A stretch of 64,000 nucleotides of DNA from Nocardioides cavernae (GTDB lineage: Bacteria > Actinomycetota > Actinomycetes > Propionibacteriales > Nocardioidaceae). Below are positions 1 through 6,882 of this stretch, piece by piece (the stretch's first letter is position 1; each line of letters begins with the position of its first letter). The notes beneath the pieces are model-generated. The model made no database searches. It saw nothing but the letters and a program-made list of their open reading frames with translations, and was not told the DNA's origin. The DNA lies in assembly GCF_016907475.1 (NCBI RefSeq), contig NZ_JAFBCA010000001.1, forward strand, positions 1,240,001 to 1,304,000, read 5' to 3'. A program made the position numbers and the translations under genes.

Positions 1-710
1 TCGGCGTAGCGAACATGCCGAGCGCCGCCCACGAGGTGGATCAGCTCGGCCAGGCGGTGGAGCGGCTTGTCCATGCTGGGCAGGTAGGACGACTGCGGCG
101 CGATGGCGGCGATGGCGTCCACGGTCTCGAGTGGCTCGACGGTCGGCCCGCCCCGGTGCTGTGGATCCCGCTCGATCACGAGCAGGGCGGCCAGCCGGCA
201 CTCGCGCTCGGTTGCGAGCAGTCCGAGCTCGGACGGGGCGACCTGCTTCTTCAGGTGCCCGCCGTCGATGATGGACAGTGGCTTGCGGTAGGTCAGCACG
301 ACTCCGTCCGGGGTGATGGCTGACGTCTCGTCGGTGAGGTACGCGAACGTCCTCCCCAATGTCACCGACGCGGTGGTCTTGCCGGTGCCCGACGCCGCGA
401 CGAGCACCGCGGTCCGGCCGGTCGCAGGATCGGCGAGGGCCGCAGCGTGCAGCATGACGAGGTCCCCCGCCCGAGCGTCGATCGCGGCGGTGGTGACGGC
501 TGGGGACAGGTGGTGAAGGGCGCTCGCGACGTCTTGCCCGACGGCGTCCACCACAGCGGTGGTCGGCTCGGCGTCCGTCAGCGCGTCGCGCCACGCCTCC
601 AGCACGGGCCCGCGCAGTGCTGGAGAGGCTCGGACCGGCACCACGACGCCGAAGGCCGAGACGTGGGCAACCACGTCTCGCTCGGACTCGATCTTGTCGG
701 TGCTGGACAT
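1..710 (-). CDS. HPr-kinase-like P-loop ATPase, C-terminus cut off by the window edge
   Basis: The reverse strand encodes 236 residues from an ATG at 710 and runs off the left edge. A P-loop of the form A-x4-GKT (AASGTGKT) lies at about residues 105-112, after a short N-terminal domain. The end of the visible part ([17 protein letters not shown]) is closely similar to the complete protein at 16910-18064, so the two are paralogues. That paralogue ends in a PqqD-like domain; whether this one does too lies outside the window. Such proteins resemble HPr kinase C-terminal domains, some of which occur with RiPP clusters, but the substrate here is unknown. It is divergent from the secreted-peptide gene at 999-1124, with 288 bp between. 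Confidence 0.75.
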   Translation of the reverse strand, partial: MSSTDKIESERDVVAHVSAFGVVVPVRASPALRGPVLEAWRDALTDAEPTTAVVDAVGQDVASALHHLSPAVTTAAIDARAGDLVMLHAAALADPATGRTAVLVAASGTGKTTASVTLGRTFAYLTDETSAITPDGVVLTYRKPLSIIDGGHLKKQVAPSELGLLATERECRLAALLVIERDPQHRGGPTVEPLETVDAIAAIAPQSSYLPSMDKPLHRLAELIHLVGGARHVRYA

Positions 711-764
711 GCCCGCAACCCTAGAGCCGATCGACCCGGCCCCATCCGGGATGGAAAAGAATGG

Positions 765-789
765 GCCCCCCGCGTGGGGTGCGGGGGGC
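765..789 (-). terminator. Candidate rho-independent terminator, reverse strand
   Basis: GCCCCCCGC at 765-773 pairs perfectly with GCGGGGGGC at 781-789 around a 7-nt loop. Reading the reverse strand, the stem is followed by ATTCTTTTCC, a T-rich tail; the forward strand has none. It would stop leftward transcripts before the gene that starts at 710. The nearest leftward gene upstream ends at 1135, so its message could run antisense across the peptide gene before stopping here. Confidence 0.45.
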
Positions 790-870
790 TCCGGGCGCTC
801 CGTGGGGTGAAGCGCATCTACTTGGCTCGAAGTGGGGGGCACTTGATGAGCAGACGTCTCGGCGGGGGCG

Positions 871-902
871 TTTGCCAATCTGTCTTGACTGAGTTTGCCA
901 GA
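871..902 (+). promoter_or_regulatory. Candidate regulator-binding box upstream of the peptide gene
   Basis: TTTGCCA occurs at 871-877 and again at 894-900. The stretch 877-902 has the form AATCTG-N11-TTTGCCAGA. The promoter of the HTH-TPR regulator carries AATCTG-N9-TTTGCCAGA on the other strand at 2565-2542. In both cases exactly 27 nt separate the final A of the box from a CACAAT -10 element. The simplest reading is one protein binding both promoters from an upstream, activator-like position. Confidence 0.6.
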
Positions 903-929
903 CACGGCGCGTCCGCGCAGCATTTTTGA

Positions 930-935
930 CACAAT
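930..935 (+). promoter_or_regulatory. Candidate -10 element (CACAAT) for the peptide gene
   Basis: CACAAT lies 27 nt downstream of the TTTGCCAGA box. The identical hexamer precedes the regulator (2509-2514), the XRE gene (24754-24759) and the GH16 gene (13426-13431). Transcription would begin near 941-942, giving a leader of about 57 nt. I see no good -35, which fits an activated promoter. Confidence 0.45.
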
Positions 936-940
936 CGCCG

Positions 941-968
941 CGAGCGACCCGTTTGCCCGGGTCGCTCG
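941..968 (+). promoter_or_regulatory. Hairpin at the predicted 5' end of the peptide mRNA
   Basis: CGAGCGACCC (941-950) pairs perfectly with GGGTCGCTCG (959-968) around the loop GTTTGCCC. No T-run follows, so it is not an intrinsic terminator. If the CACAAT at 930 is the -10, the message would begin at or inside the stem. Known roles for 5'-terminal stems are mRNA stabilisation or control of translation; which applies here is inference. Confidence 0.5.
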
Positions 969-998
969 GTCAGCCCACACCCCACAAGGAGTCACCCC

Positions 999-1124
999 AT
1001 GAAGAACATCGCCCGCCTCGTCGTTGCCACCACCGCCATCGTCATGGTCAGCATCTCCGGCATGGCAGCTCCGGCCACCGCGGCCCCGAAGGACGTCCAG
1101 CAGCGCAACATCTGGTGCTGCTGA
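999..1124 (+). CDS. Small secreted peptide precursor, 41 aa, ending in Trp-Cys-Cys
   Basis: The ATG at 999 follows AAGGAG (986-991) at 7 nt. The product begins MKNIARLVVATTAIVM, continues through a hydrophobic core and reaches a signal-peptidase-type APATA-A site near residues 25-29. That leaves a mature tail of roughly 12-13 residues, PKDVQQRNIWCC. The layout (signal peptide, short polar spacer, distinctive C-terminal pentapeptide) resembles propeptides of RRNPP-type signalling systems. The gene converges, with a 10-bp gap, on an HTH-TPR regulator whose promoter shares its upstream box. Other possibilities are a small bacteriocin or RiPP precursor, since an HPr-kinase-like gene is on its other side. 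I recognise no named family. The expression signals make it likely to be a real gene. Confidence 0.7.
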   Translation: MKNIARLVVATTAIVMVSISGMAAPATAAPKDVQQRNIWCC

Positions 1125-1134
1125 GCCCCGTCCC

Positions 1135-2502
1135 CTACGACGTCAGCTCACGCGTGACCGCAGGCGCGGTCGTGCGAGCACGAAGGCCGGTCGAGGCTGC
1201 GGCGCGACGGTAGGCGTCGGTCGCGGCCTCGATCAGGCCGACGCTCTCCAGGAGAGCTGCAAGGTCGAACCACAACTGCGCCGCGCTCTTGTCGGCGCCG
1301 ATGCTCGAGAGCTTCAGGACAGCAGCCTGGTAGCAGCGAGCCGCTTCGTTGGTGTCCGCTCGGGCGGCACTGATGCGTCCCTCGAGGGCGAGCGCCTCGG
1401 CCTCGGCCAGCGGTGACTGGCCGTCGGACGTGGCGTGGACGTCCGCGAGCAGGCGGCGGCACTCGTCGTGGTCGTCGCTGAGGAATGCTGCACGGGCTAG
1501 GCCCAGCAGCGTCCACGCCCGGTCCACCGGGGTCGCGCTGCTCCACTCCATCTCAGTGACCGCCTGCTGCAGGTTGCTGCGTGCGTCGTCCACTGCAGGA
1601 GGCTCCAGCTCGAGCTGGAGGCGCCCGACCTCGGCGCGCAGGCGCGCCAGGTTGCGGGCGTCCTGCCCCTCCCCGAGCAGGGCAAGGGCGCGCTCGGCGA
1701 GCGGGACTGCCGCAGTGATGTCGCCCCGGTTGGCCTGCATCACGCTGGCGTTCCAGTACGCCGACGCCCGGGCCCGGGGCGAGTCGAGGGTCTCGGCCTG
1801 GGTGATCGCCTTGGCGCAGAGTCGAACCGCATGGGCCGTGTCGCCGCGCTCGAAATAGGCCGCCGCCACCGTGACGGAGAGCTGCACGGCTTCGTCGCTC
1901 GCGTCGAGGCCGGCGGTGCGCAACTGTGACAGCACCTCCTCGCCGCAGGTGATCGCTCGGCCCAGGTCGCCGGTCTCCCGGTGGATACGGCTGAGGGCGA
2001 TGCCAGCCTTGATGCGGCTGACCTCGCTCACGGTGCTGTCCTCCAGGAGCGTCTCGAGCTCGATGATGGCCTCGTCCTCTTGGCCGCTGGCCTCCAGCGA
2101 GCGAGCGTGCAGAAGCTTGGCGCGCTCCCGCAGGCCGGTCCCGGCCACGTCGCCCACCCGGCTCATGGCTGCGTCGAGGTGCTGTGCGGCTTCGGCGGGT
2201 TCGCCGGACTCGAGGGCAAGCTCTGCATAGTCCAGCGCCAGCCGCACCTCGTCAGGATCCTGACCCGGCTCGACCGCGAGCAATGCATCGATCGTCACGT
2301 CGAGTCGCGCGGCGAGCGCGCTGAGCGCCTTCACCGTCGGCTTACGCGCGCCGGTCTCCAGGCGGGAGAGATAGGCAACCGACATTGTGTCGCCGACCAC
2401 CTCGCCCTGGGTCAGCCCCCGGGCGACACGGATCGAGCGAAGCCGGCGACCCAGCTCGTGGGCATCGGCCTGGGCGAGCAGTTCGGCCTGACGTGCGTCC
2501 AT
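1135..2502 (-). CDS. HTH (XRE) transcriptional regulator with TPR-like repeats
   Basis: The product is 455 aa. Residues about 16-72 form an XRE-type helix-turn-helix (LGRRLRSIRVARGLTQGEVV ... AYLSRLETG). The remainder is a long series of alanine-rich helical pairs typical of tetratricopeptide repeats. HTH plus TPR is the architecture of RRNPP peptide receptors (PlcR, Rgg, NprR) and of some actinobacterial regulators. I place the start at the ATG at 2502 because CACAAT lies 6 nt upstream, the leaderless spacing seen repeatedly in this window. A TTG at 2574 would add 24 residues but would place the promoter inside the gene. Its neighbour and probable partner is the 41-aa peptide gene, tail to tail. 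Confidence 0.85.
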   Translation of the reverse strand: MDARQAELLAQADAHELGRRLRSIRVARGLTQGEVVGDTMSVAYLSRLETGARKPTVKALSALAARLDVTIDALLAVEPGQDPDEVRLALDYAELALESGEPAEAAQHLDAAMSRVGDVAGTGLRERAKLLHARSLEASGQEDEAIIELETLLEDSTVSEVSRIKAGIALSRIHRETGDLGRAITCGEEVLSQLRTAGLDASDEAVQLSVTVAAAYFERGDTAHAVRLCAKAITQAETLDSPRARASAYWNASVMQANRGDITAAVPLAERALALLGEGQDARNLARLRAEVGRLQLELEPPAVDDARSNLQQAVTEMEWSSATPVDRAWTLLGLARAAFLSDDHDECRRLLADVHATSDGQSPLAEAEALALEGRISAARADTNEAARCYQAAVLKLSSIGADKSAAQLWFDLAALLESVGLIEAATDAYRRAAASTGLRARTTAPAVTRELTS

Positions 2503-2508
2503 CCGGCC

Positions 2509-2514
2509 ATTGTG
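2509..2514 (-). promoter_or_regulatory. Candidate -10 (CACAAT) of the HTH-TPR regulator
   Basis: CACAAT reads on the reverse strand and ends 6 nt before the ATG at 2502, so the transcript would begin at or next to the start codon (leaderless). The hexamer and its 27-nt distance from the upstream box match the peptide promoter. Confidence 0.5.
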
Positions 2515-2541
2515 AGGGTCCGGCGAGCGGAGTTGTTGAAT

Positions 2542-2565
2542 TCTGGCAAAACTGACCGTCAGATT
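2542..2565 (-). promoter_or_regulatory. Candidate regulator-binding box upstream of the HTH-TPR gene
   Basis: On the reverse strand this reads AATCTG-N9-TTTGCCAGA. It matches the box at 877-902 (AATCTG-N11-TTTGCCAGA) upstream of the peptide gene. Its centre is about 51 nt before the predicted transcription start, an activator-like position, so autoregulation is the natural reading. The 2-nt difference in inner spacing is a weakness. Confidence 0.6.
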
Positions 2566-2574
2566 CGCCGACAA

Positions 2575-2813
2575 TGGTCACTTCGGAACCGCGAGGTGGC
2601 TCAGCCGGATGGCGGCTGCTTTCGAGGAGGCACCACCCGTAAGGGGGGTCGATGAGTAAGCCGTGAGCAACAGCACACCTCAAAAACGGTTCATGTTCGT
2701 CCAACTTTCCACGATCCAACCGGTAGTCGCTTAGCGTGTACATGTCAGTCAGGGGTTGGTTGACGTCGTTCTCGGGGTTGAGCCTCGGGTTTAAGTCATC
2801 CGTGGGGGATGCA
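2575..2813 (+). other. Long leader/intergenic region before the glycosylphosphotransferase gene
   Basis: About 240 bp without a convincing gene. From 2595 it can fold: GGTG (2595-2598) faces CACC (2630-2633), with an inner AGCCG/CGGCT stem, followed by ACCC-gtaa-GGGGGGT at about 2636-2649. This may be a structured mRNA leader, but it does not match the c-di-GMP, c-di-AMP or cobalamin riboswitch patterns I know. Confidence 0.3.
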
Positions 2814-4343
2814 ATGTCCGTAGTCAGTCGTGCGCCAGAGTTGGAACGACCCAGCGGCGATGTCAAGCATCGCTCGCTTCAAGTTGTCGGCACCCGTGAG
2901 AGGGAGGTCGACGCATCTGTCTGGCGTCGACGTCATGCGCGTGCACTCCTGCTGGGCGACCTTATCGTGCTGGCGCTGGCGCTCGGCACCGCCCAGATCG
3001 CCAAGTTCGGGTTCATGGCCGCTCCCGAGGTAGACGGGCTGGGGATCACCTACGCCGGTCTCGGTCTGGCGCTGGCCGTGGTGTGGTGGGCGTCTCTGCA
3101 GATGAACCAGTCGCGCAACCCGCTGGTGGTCGGACACGGATCGGAAGAGTACCGGCGCGTCATCGTGGCGACATTCCGCGTGTTTGCGGTGCTGGCGATG
3201 GTCTCACTCGTTCTCAAGATTGACGCCTCCCGCCTCTACTTCGCCACGGCTTTTCCGCTCGGCCTTGTCGGCCTGCTCGTCGAGCGCAAGCTCGCTCGAG
3301 TGGGGCTGCACCGAGCGCGCAAGCAGGGCATGGCCACCGTCCGAGTACTGGTCGTGGGCGGAGAGCGCACAGCCACTGAGTTGGCGAAGTGGTTCGCGAA
3401 GCACAAGACGGCGGGCTATGAAGTTTGTGGCGTGTGGGTGCCAGACGAGAGCATGCCGCTCGCAATCGTCCAGGAGGGCGCAATCGCGAGCGTGCCCGTG
3501 ATGTCATCTCACACGGACTTCGCCGAGGCTCTAGCCATCTCCGGCGCTACGACAGTGGTAGTCACAGACACCGAACACCTCGGCCACGAGTCTCTTCGTG
3601 ACCTGGCCTGGCAGCTCGAAGGGTCGAACATCGACCTGATCCTGTCCCCGAACGTCCTCAACGTGTCGTCGTCTCGCCTGTACCTCCAGGACGTGTCGGG
3701 CATGCCGATGCTTCACGTCAGCGAGCCGCAGTACGCCGGCGCCGCCCGCCTCACGAAGCGGCTCTTCGACATTGTTGGCGCTACCGCGATCCTGGTTGTG
3801 GCGACTCCCTTGTTCGTGGCTACGGCGCTGGCGATCAGGCTCTCGAGCCCCGGGTCAGTCTTCTACCGCCAGGAGCGCATCGGTCGACGCGGCGACAGCT
3901 TCGGAATGATCAAGTTCCGATCGATGCGGTCGGACGCAGACAGTCAGTTGGCGTCGCTACTCGCGGCCGAGGGCAAGTCGTTGTCCGAGCTTCCGAAGTT
4001 GACCAAGGACCCTCGCGTTACGCCGGTCGGCGCGTTCATCAGGCGGTTCTCCATCGACGAGCTCCCGCAACTTCTCAACGTCATCAAGGGCGACATGAGC
4101 CTGGTGGGACCGCGACCGCAGCGCGACTTCGAGGTTGCGCAGTACGACCACGTTGCGCACAGGCGTCTGACCGTGCGACCGGGCATGACTGGACTGTGGC
4201 AGGTCTCTGGACGGTCTGACCTCGCGTACAGCGAAGCAATCAGCCTCGATGTCCACTATGTCGAGAACTGGTCGATGATGACCGACCTCTCAATTCTCTG
4301 GCGTACCGCCCGAGCTGTCGTTGGTTCGGACGGCGCCTACTAA
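2814..4343 (+). CDS. Polyprenyl glycosylphosphotransferase (WbaP/WcaJ type), starts glycan assembly
   Basis: The 509-aa inner-membrane protein would transfer a sugar-1-phosphate to undecaprenyl phosphate, the first step of exopolysaccharide synthesis. Several hydrophobic segments fill the N-terminal third, followed by a Rossmann-like central region. The bacterial sugar transferase domain begins near residue 312 with a membrane segment and contains IKFRSMR, DELPQLLNVIKGDMSLVGPR and RPGMTGLWQVSGRS. The ATG at 2814 follows GGGGGA at 5 nt; a longer frame opens at 2736. It faces the rest of the polysaccharide locus on the opposite strand. The sugar it transfers cannot be told from sequence. Confidence 0.93.
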   Translation: MSVVSRAPELERPSGDVKHRSLQVVGTREREVDASVWRRRHARALLLGDLIVLALALGTAQIAKFGFMAAPEVDGLGITYAGLGLALAVVWWASLQMNQSRNPLVVGHGSEEYRRVIVATFRVFAVLAMVSLVLKIDASRLYFATAFPLGLVGLLVERKLARVGLHRARKQGMATVRVLVVGGERTATELAKWFAKHKTAGYEVCGVWVPDESMPLAIVQEGAIASVPVMSSHTDFAEALAISGATTVVVTDTEHLGHESLRDLAWQLEGSNIDLILSPNVLNVSSSRLYLQDVSGMPMLHVSEPQYAGAARLTKRLFDIVGATAILVVATPLFVATALAIRLSSPGSVFYRQERIGRRGDSFGMIKFRSMRSDADSQLASLLAAEGKSLSELPKLTKDPRVTPVGAFIRRFSIDELPQLLNVIKGDMSLVGPRPQRDFEVAQYDHVAHRRLTVRPGMTGLWQVSGRSDLAYSEAISLDVHYVENWSMMTDLSILWRTARAVVGSDGAY

Positions 4344-4648
4344 CGTAACGCTGCCGTTACGCGCGGGAGCGCTTGGGGAGAGGCCCCCCACGATTGCGCG
4401 GTGCCGCCATGCCCATCGCGCGAGGTCTTCACGTGGGAGACGCGGCGGCCGCGGCCGGGGCCTTGACTCAGGTGCGTTGGCTCGGCACAGCGGGTGCCTC
4501 TCGGCCCTCGCTGGGGCGCATGACTCGTGGTCCAGCTTGGACTCGGGCTGGCGCGCAGGTCTCAGTCTCGGGCTCGCGACGCGTCTCTTCCGCTCCGGAC
4601 CACCGTGTACCGGGGAACCGCCGCTCTTAGAGCGAGGCTTCAGCCCGG
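4344..4648. other. Gene-free spacer between convergent polysaccharide genes
   Basis: About 305 bp with no ORF that resembles a protein. The only structure I see is CGTAACG (4344-4350) paired with CGTTACG (4355-4361) around CTGC, directly after the stop codon. It lacks a T-run, so it could be a weak terminator or simply protect the 3' end. Confidence 0.4.
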
Positions 4649-5983
4649 CTAGCGGTGACGACGAAGTGTCGTCCTAGCCACGGCGACGGTGTCTCGAAAA
4701 TCGGATGCCCGAAGAACGAGGAAGTCGCGCGGGCGCGCTTCGGCGATCCGGCAGTACCACCGGATGTTAAGGCCGGCCGAAACGACGTTGCCTGCCAGGG
4801 TGGCGAGGGCTGCTCCCGCTGCGCCCCACTGCGGAGCCAACGTGACGATTATGACGACGTTCACCACAAGCCCGGCAAGAAGGCTGAAACTGCGCAGCTC
4901 CGGACGTCCAGACGCAGCTAGTCCAGCCCCCACGACTGACCCGGGGTTCCCGAGCAGAACGGCGGCGAGCAAGATCATGGTCGGCCCAATCGAGGGGCTA
5001 AAGGCGTCACCGAAAACGATCGGGATAGCCACTGGCGCCAACGAAGCTAACGCAATGACCAGAGCCAGGGTCACAACAGTCGACATCCGCGAGGCCCGTG
5101 CGAGCTGGCGCACGTCACCCCGTGACGACTGCTTTGAGAAGACCACTTCTCGCACCGCCGCGTTGAAGATCAACGCTGCCTCCGCGACGTTGACTGCGAC
5201 CACGTAGAACCCCAGTTGCTGGAGCCCGGCGAGCGGCGTGAGGAGGAGCTGGTCAAGCCGCATGAGCAAGATGCCGGCAATCGATCCGAGCCACGCACGA
5301 AGGCCGTAGCCGTGAAGTTGCCGGTACGTCGGTCCCTGGGCCTCGCGCGCGAGCTCCTGGCGCCTCGGCTCTCGACGAAGTAGGCGAACGTACACCACGC
5401 CGCCAACCGCTAGCGTGGCGCCCAGCGCCAGCGCAGCGTTCGTGGGTGTAAGCCCAAGGACTAGAGCGAGGACCAAGATCGATGTGAGTCGAAGTAGGGC
5501 ACTCAAGATGCGCTCTGTCGCAACCAGGGACCAACGCTGCCTTGCGAGTGCGATACCGCGGAGGCCGGCAACTAAGAGCGCCGGCGCAGAAAAGGCGGCC
5601 ACCCAGGTCATCGTCTGCGCCAGATCAGCATCGCCACCGCTGAGGGAGTCGCTAGCCCAGTAGGTGAGGGCTGTGCCCACCATTCCCGCGAAAAGCAGGG
5701 CGGCGATGGCGCCCGCCGAGACGCGGCGGCGCACGGCCGTCTGGGACTCGAAGTAGGTTAGGGCTTCTGGCAACCCAAGCGTCAGTGCCGACGTGATCAG
5801 AAGAAGCGGAGCGGTTGCCGCGGCCGCGAAGCCACGACCCTCGGGGCCGAGAAGTTGTGCCAAGACGCTGTAGGCGACAAGTGTTGCAATAGGGGGCGCC
5901 GCCACGCCGATGAGCGTGGACTTGATACCTCGTGCCGAGGATCCAGCCCCTGAGTCGCTTGCTGGGCTAGAAGACTCGCTCAA
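4649..5983 (-). CDS. Polysaccharide flippase, Wzx-like
   Basis: The 444-aa integral membrane protein has about 12 hydrophobic segments and the pattern of the MATE/MVF-type polysaccharide transporters (ARGIKSTLIGVAAPPIATLV at the N-terminus, LLGPEGRGFAA after the first helix). Its role would be to flip lipid-linked oligosaccharide units to the outer face of the membrane. It is the last gene of a leftward run that includes a glycosyltransferase (4-bp overlap at 5980-5983) and a Wzy-like protein. Base composition is lower in GC than the flanking housekeeping genes. Confidence 0.85.
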   Translation of the reverse strand: MSESSSPASDSGAGSSARGIKSTLIGVAAPPIATLVAYSVLAQLLGPEGRGFAAAATAPLLLITSALTLGLPEALTYFESQTAVRRRVSAGAIAALLFAGMVGTALTYWASDSLSGGDADLAQTMTWVAAFSAPALLVAGLRGIALARQRWSLVATERILSALLRLTSILVLALVLGLTPTNAALALGATLAVGGVVYVRLLRREPRRQELAREAQGPTYRQLHGYGLRAWLGSIAGILLMRLDQLLLTPLAGLQQLGFYVVAVNVAEAALIFNAAVREVVFSKQSSRGDVRQLARASRMSTVVTLALVIALASLAPVAIPIVFGDAFSPSIGPTMILLAAVLLGNPGSVVGAGLAASGRPELRSFSLLAGLVVNVVIIVTLAPQWGAAGAALATLAGNVVSAGLNIRWYCRIAEARPRDFLVLRASDFRDTVAVARTTLRRHR

Positions 5984-6882
5984 CTGCGAATCTCGTTCTG
6001 GATGGTGCGTACGTCGCTTGGCTCGTAAAGCTCGGAAATGATGGCGTCGTTCTTGCCGCCCGCAACGTTGTCTGATGCCAACTGCACCCTATTGGTTGAT
6101 GGGATGGAGAGGAACAGGCGTGCTGGCGCTACAACCTGCCGCGCCTTGATCCCGCTGCGTAGCGCAACTCGATGCAACCAGATGTCGTCTGTTGACCGCG
6201 CCACTGGATCAAAGGCGCGTCCGGCCGCGCGCAATTGCCGCACCATCTCGGACGGATACAGGACCCCGGAGACACCGGTCGCGAAGACCGTATGCGACGC
6301 AACCGTCGACGATTCCCGGCCCCATTCGAGGTAGGGAGCGATCCCATCATTGGCGAGCCGGATCCGGTGGGCACGGAAGCACAACACGTCGTTCGGCCAC
6401 TGGCTATGCGCGTCCGACAGGTCGGACATCCAACCTCGCGGGTAGAGAACGTCGTCGTCCGCGGTAACAAGGACAGTTGACGTCTCGTGGACCGCCTCAG
6501 AAACGTAGGGGTAGTACTTCTTGTGCGGCCCGAGATTCTCGCAGTTGCGTATCTCTAGCCCGCGCCTACTGGCTCGCTTGAGACCGCGCGGTAGCCTCTC
6601 CAGGGCCTCGAATTCATCGAGCCATAGGACGATCCGGCTGGGTTTGACCTTTCCAGCGCCGATTGACTCGATCGTGAGATGCACCGATCGAATCCGCGAA
6701 CCGTAGGACGTAAGCGAAACCACTGCCTCGTTGTGTGGATCCACAAGTCTCTGCCGGCTGAATATGGACCGAGCCTGCATGGCAACGCAGCCCGCGTATC
6801 CAGCTACCTTGCGGATGCCTCGGCGAAACGGACCGGGCGATTCAACGTCTCGATAGAGCGCCGTCTGCGAAAACAAACTCAA
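5980..6882 (-). CDS. Putative glycosyltransferase with a DDD motif
   Basis: The 300-aa protein has a GT-A-like N-terminal half: VVSLTSYGSRIRSVHLTIES, then VLWLDEFE, then VTADDDVLYP, where the DDD triad would bind a metal and nucleotide sugar. I place it with GT2-like capsule/O-unit transferases but cannot name donor or acceptor. The start is a TTG at 6882 that overlaps the upstream stop codon (TTGA) and is preceded by AAAGGA, so translational coupling is likely. The next ATG would remove 34 residues including part of the first strand region. Confidence 0.7.
   Translation of the reverse strand: MSLFSQTALYRDVESPGPFRRGIRKVAGYAGCVAMQARSIFSRQRLVDPHNEAVVSLTSYGSRIRSVHLTIESIGAGKVKPSRIVLWLDEFEALERLPRGLKRASRRGLEIRNCENLGPHKKYYPYVSEAVHETSTVLVTADDDVLYPRGWMSDLSDAHSQWPNDVLCFRAHRIRLANDGIAPYLEWGRESSTVASHTVFATGVSGVLYPSEMVRQLRAAGRAFDPVARSTDDIWLHRVALRSGIKARQVVAPARLFLSIPSTNRVQLASDNVAGGKNDAIISELYEPSDVRTIQNEIRS

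Noticed and set aside
2503..2574. Upstream TTG start for the HTH-TPR regulator
   Set aside because: It would place the CACAAT -10 and the conserved box inside the coding region; the ATG at 2502 has leaderless spacing.
2595..2660. Known riboswitch in the glycosylphosphotransferase leader
   Set aside because: I compared it from memory with c-di-GMP, c-di-AMP and cobalamin consensus features and saw no match; kept only as a possible structured leader.
4373..4630. 85-aa frame in the spacer after the glycosylphosphotransferase
   Set aside because: No ribosome-binding site, low-complexity Arg/Gly/Ala composition and no domain.
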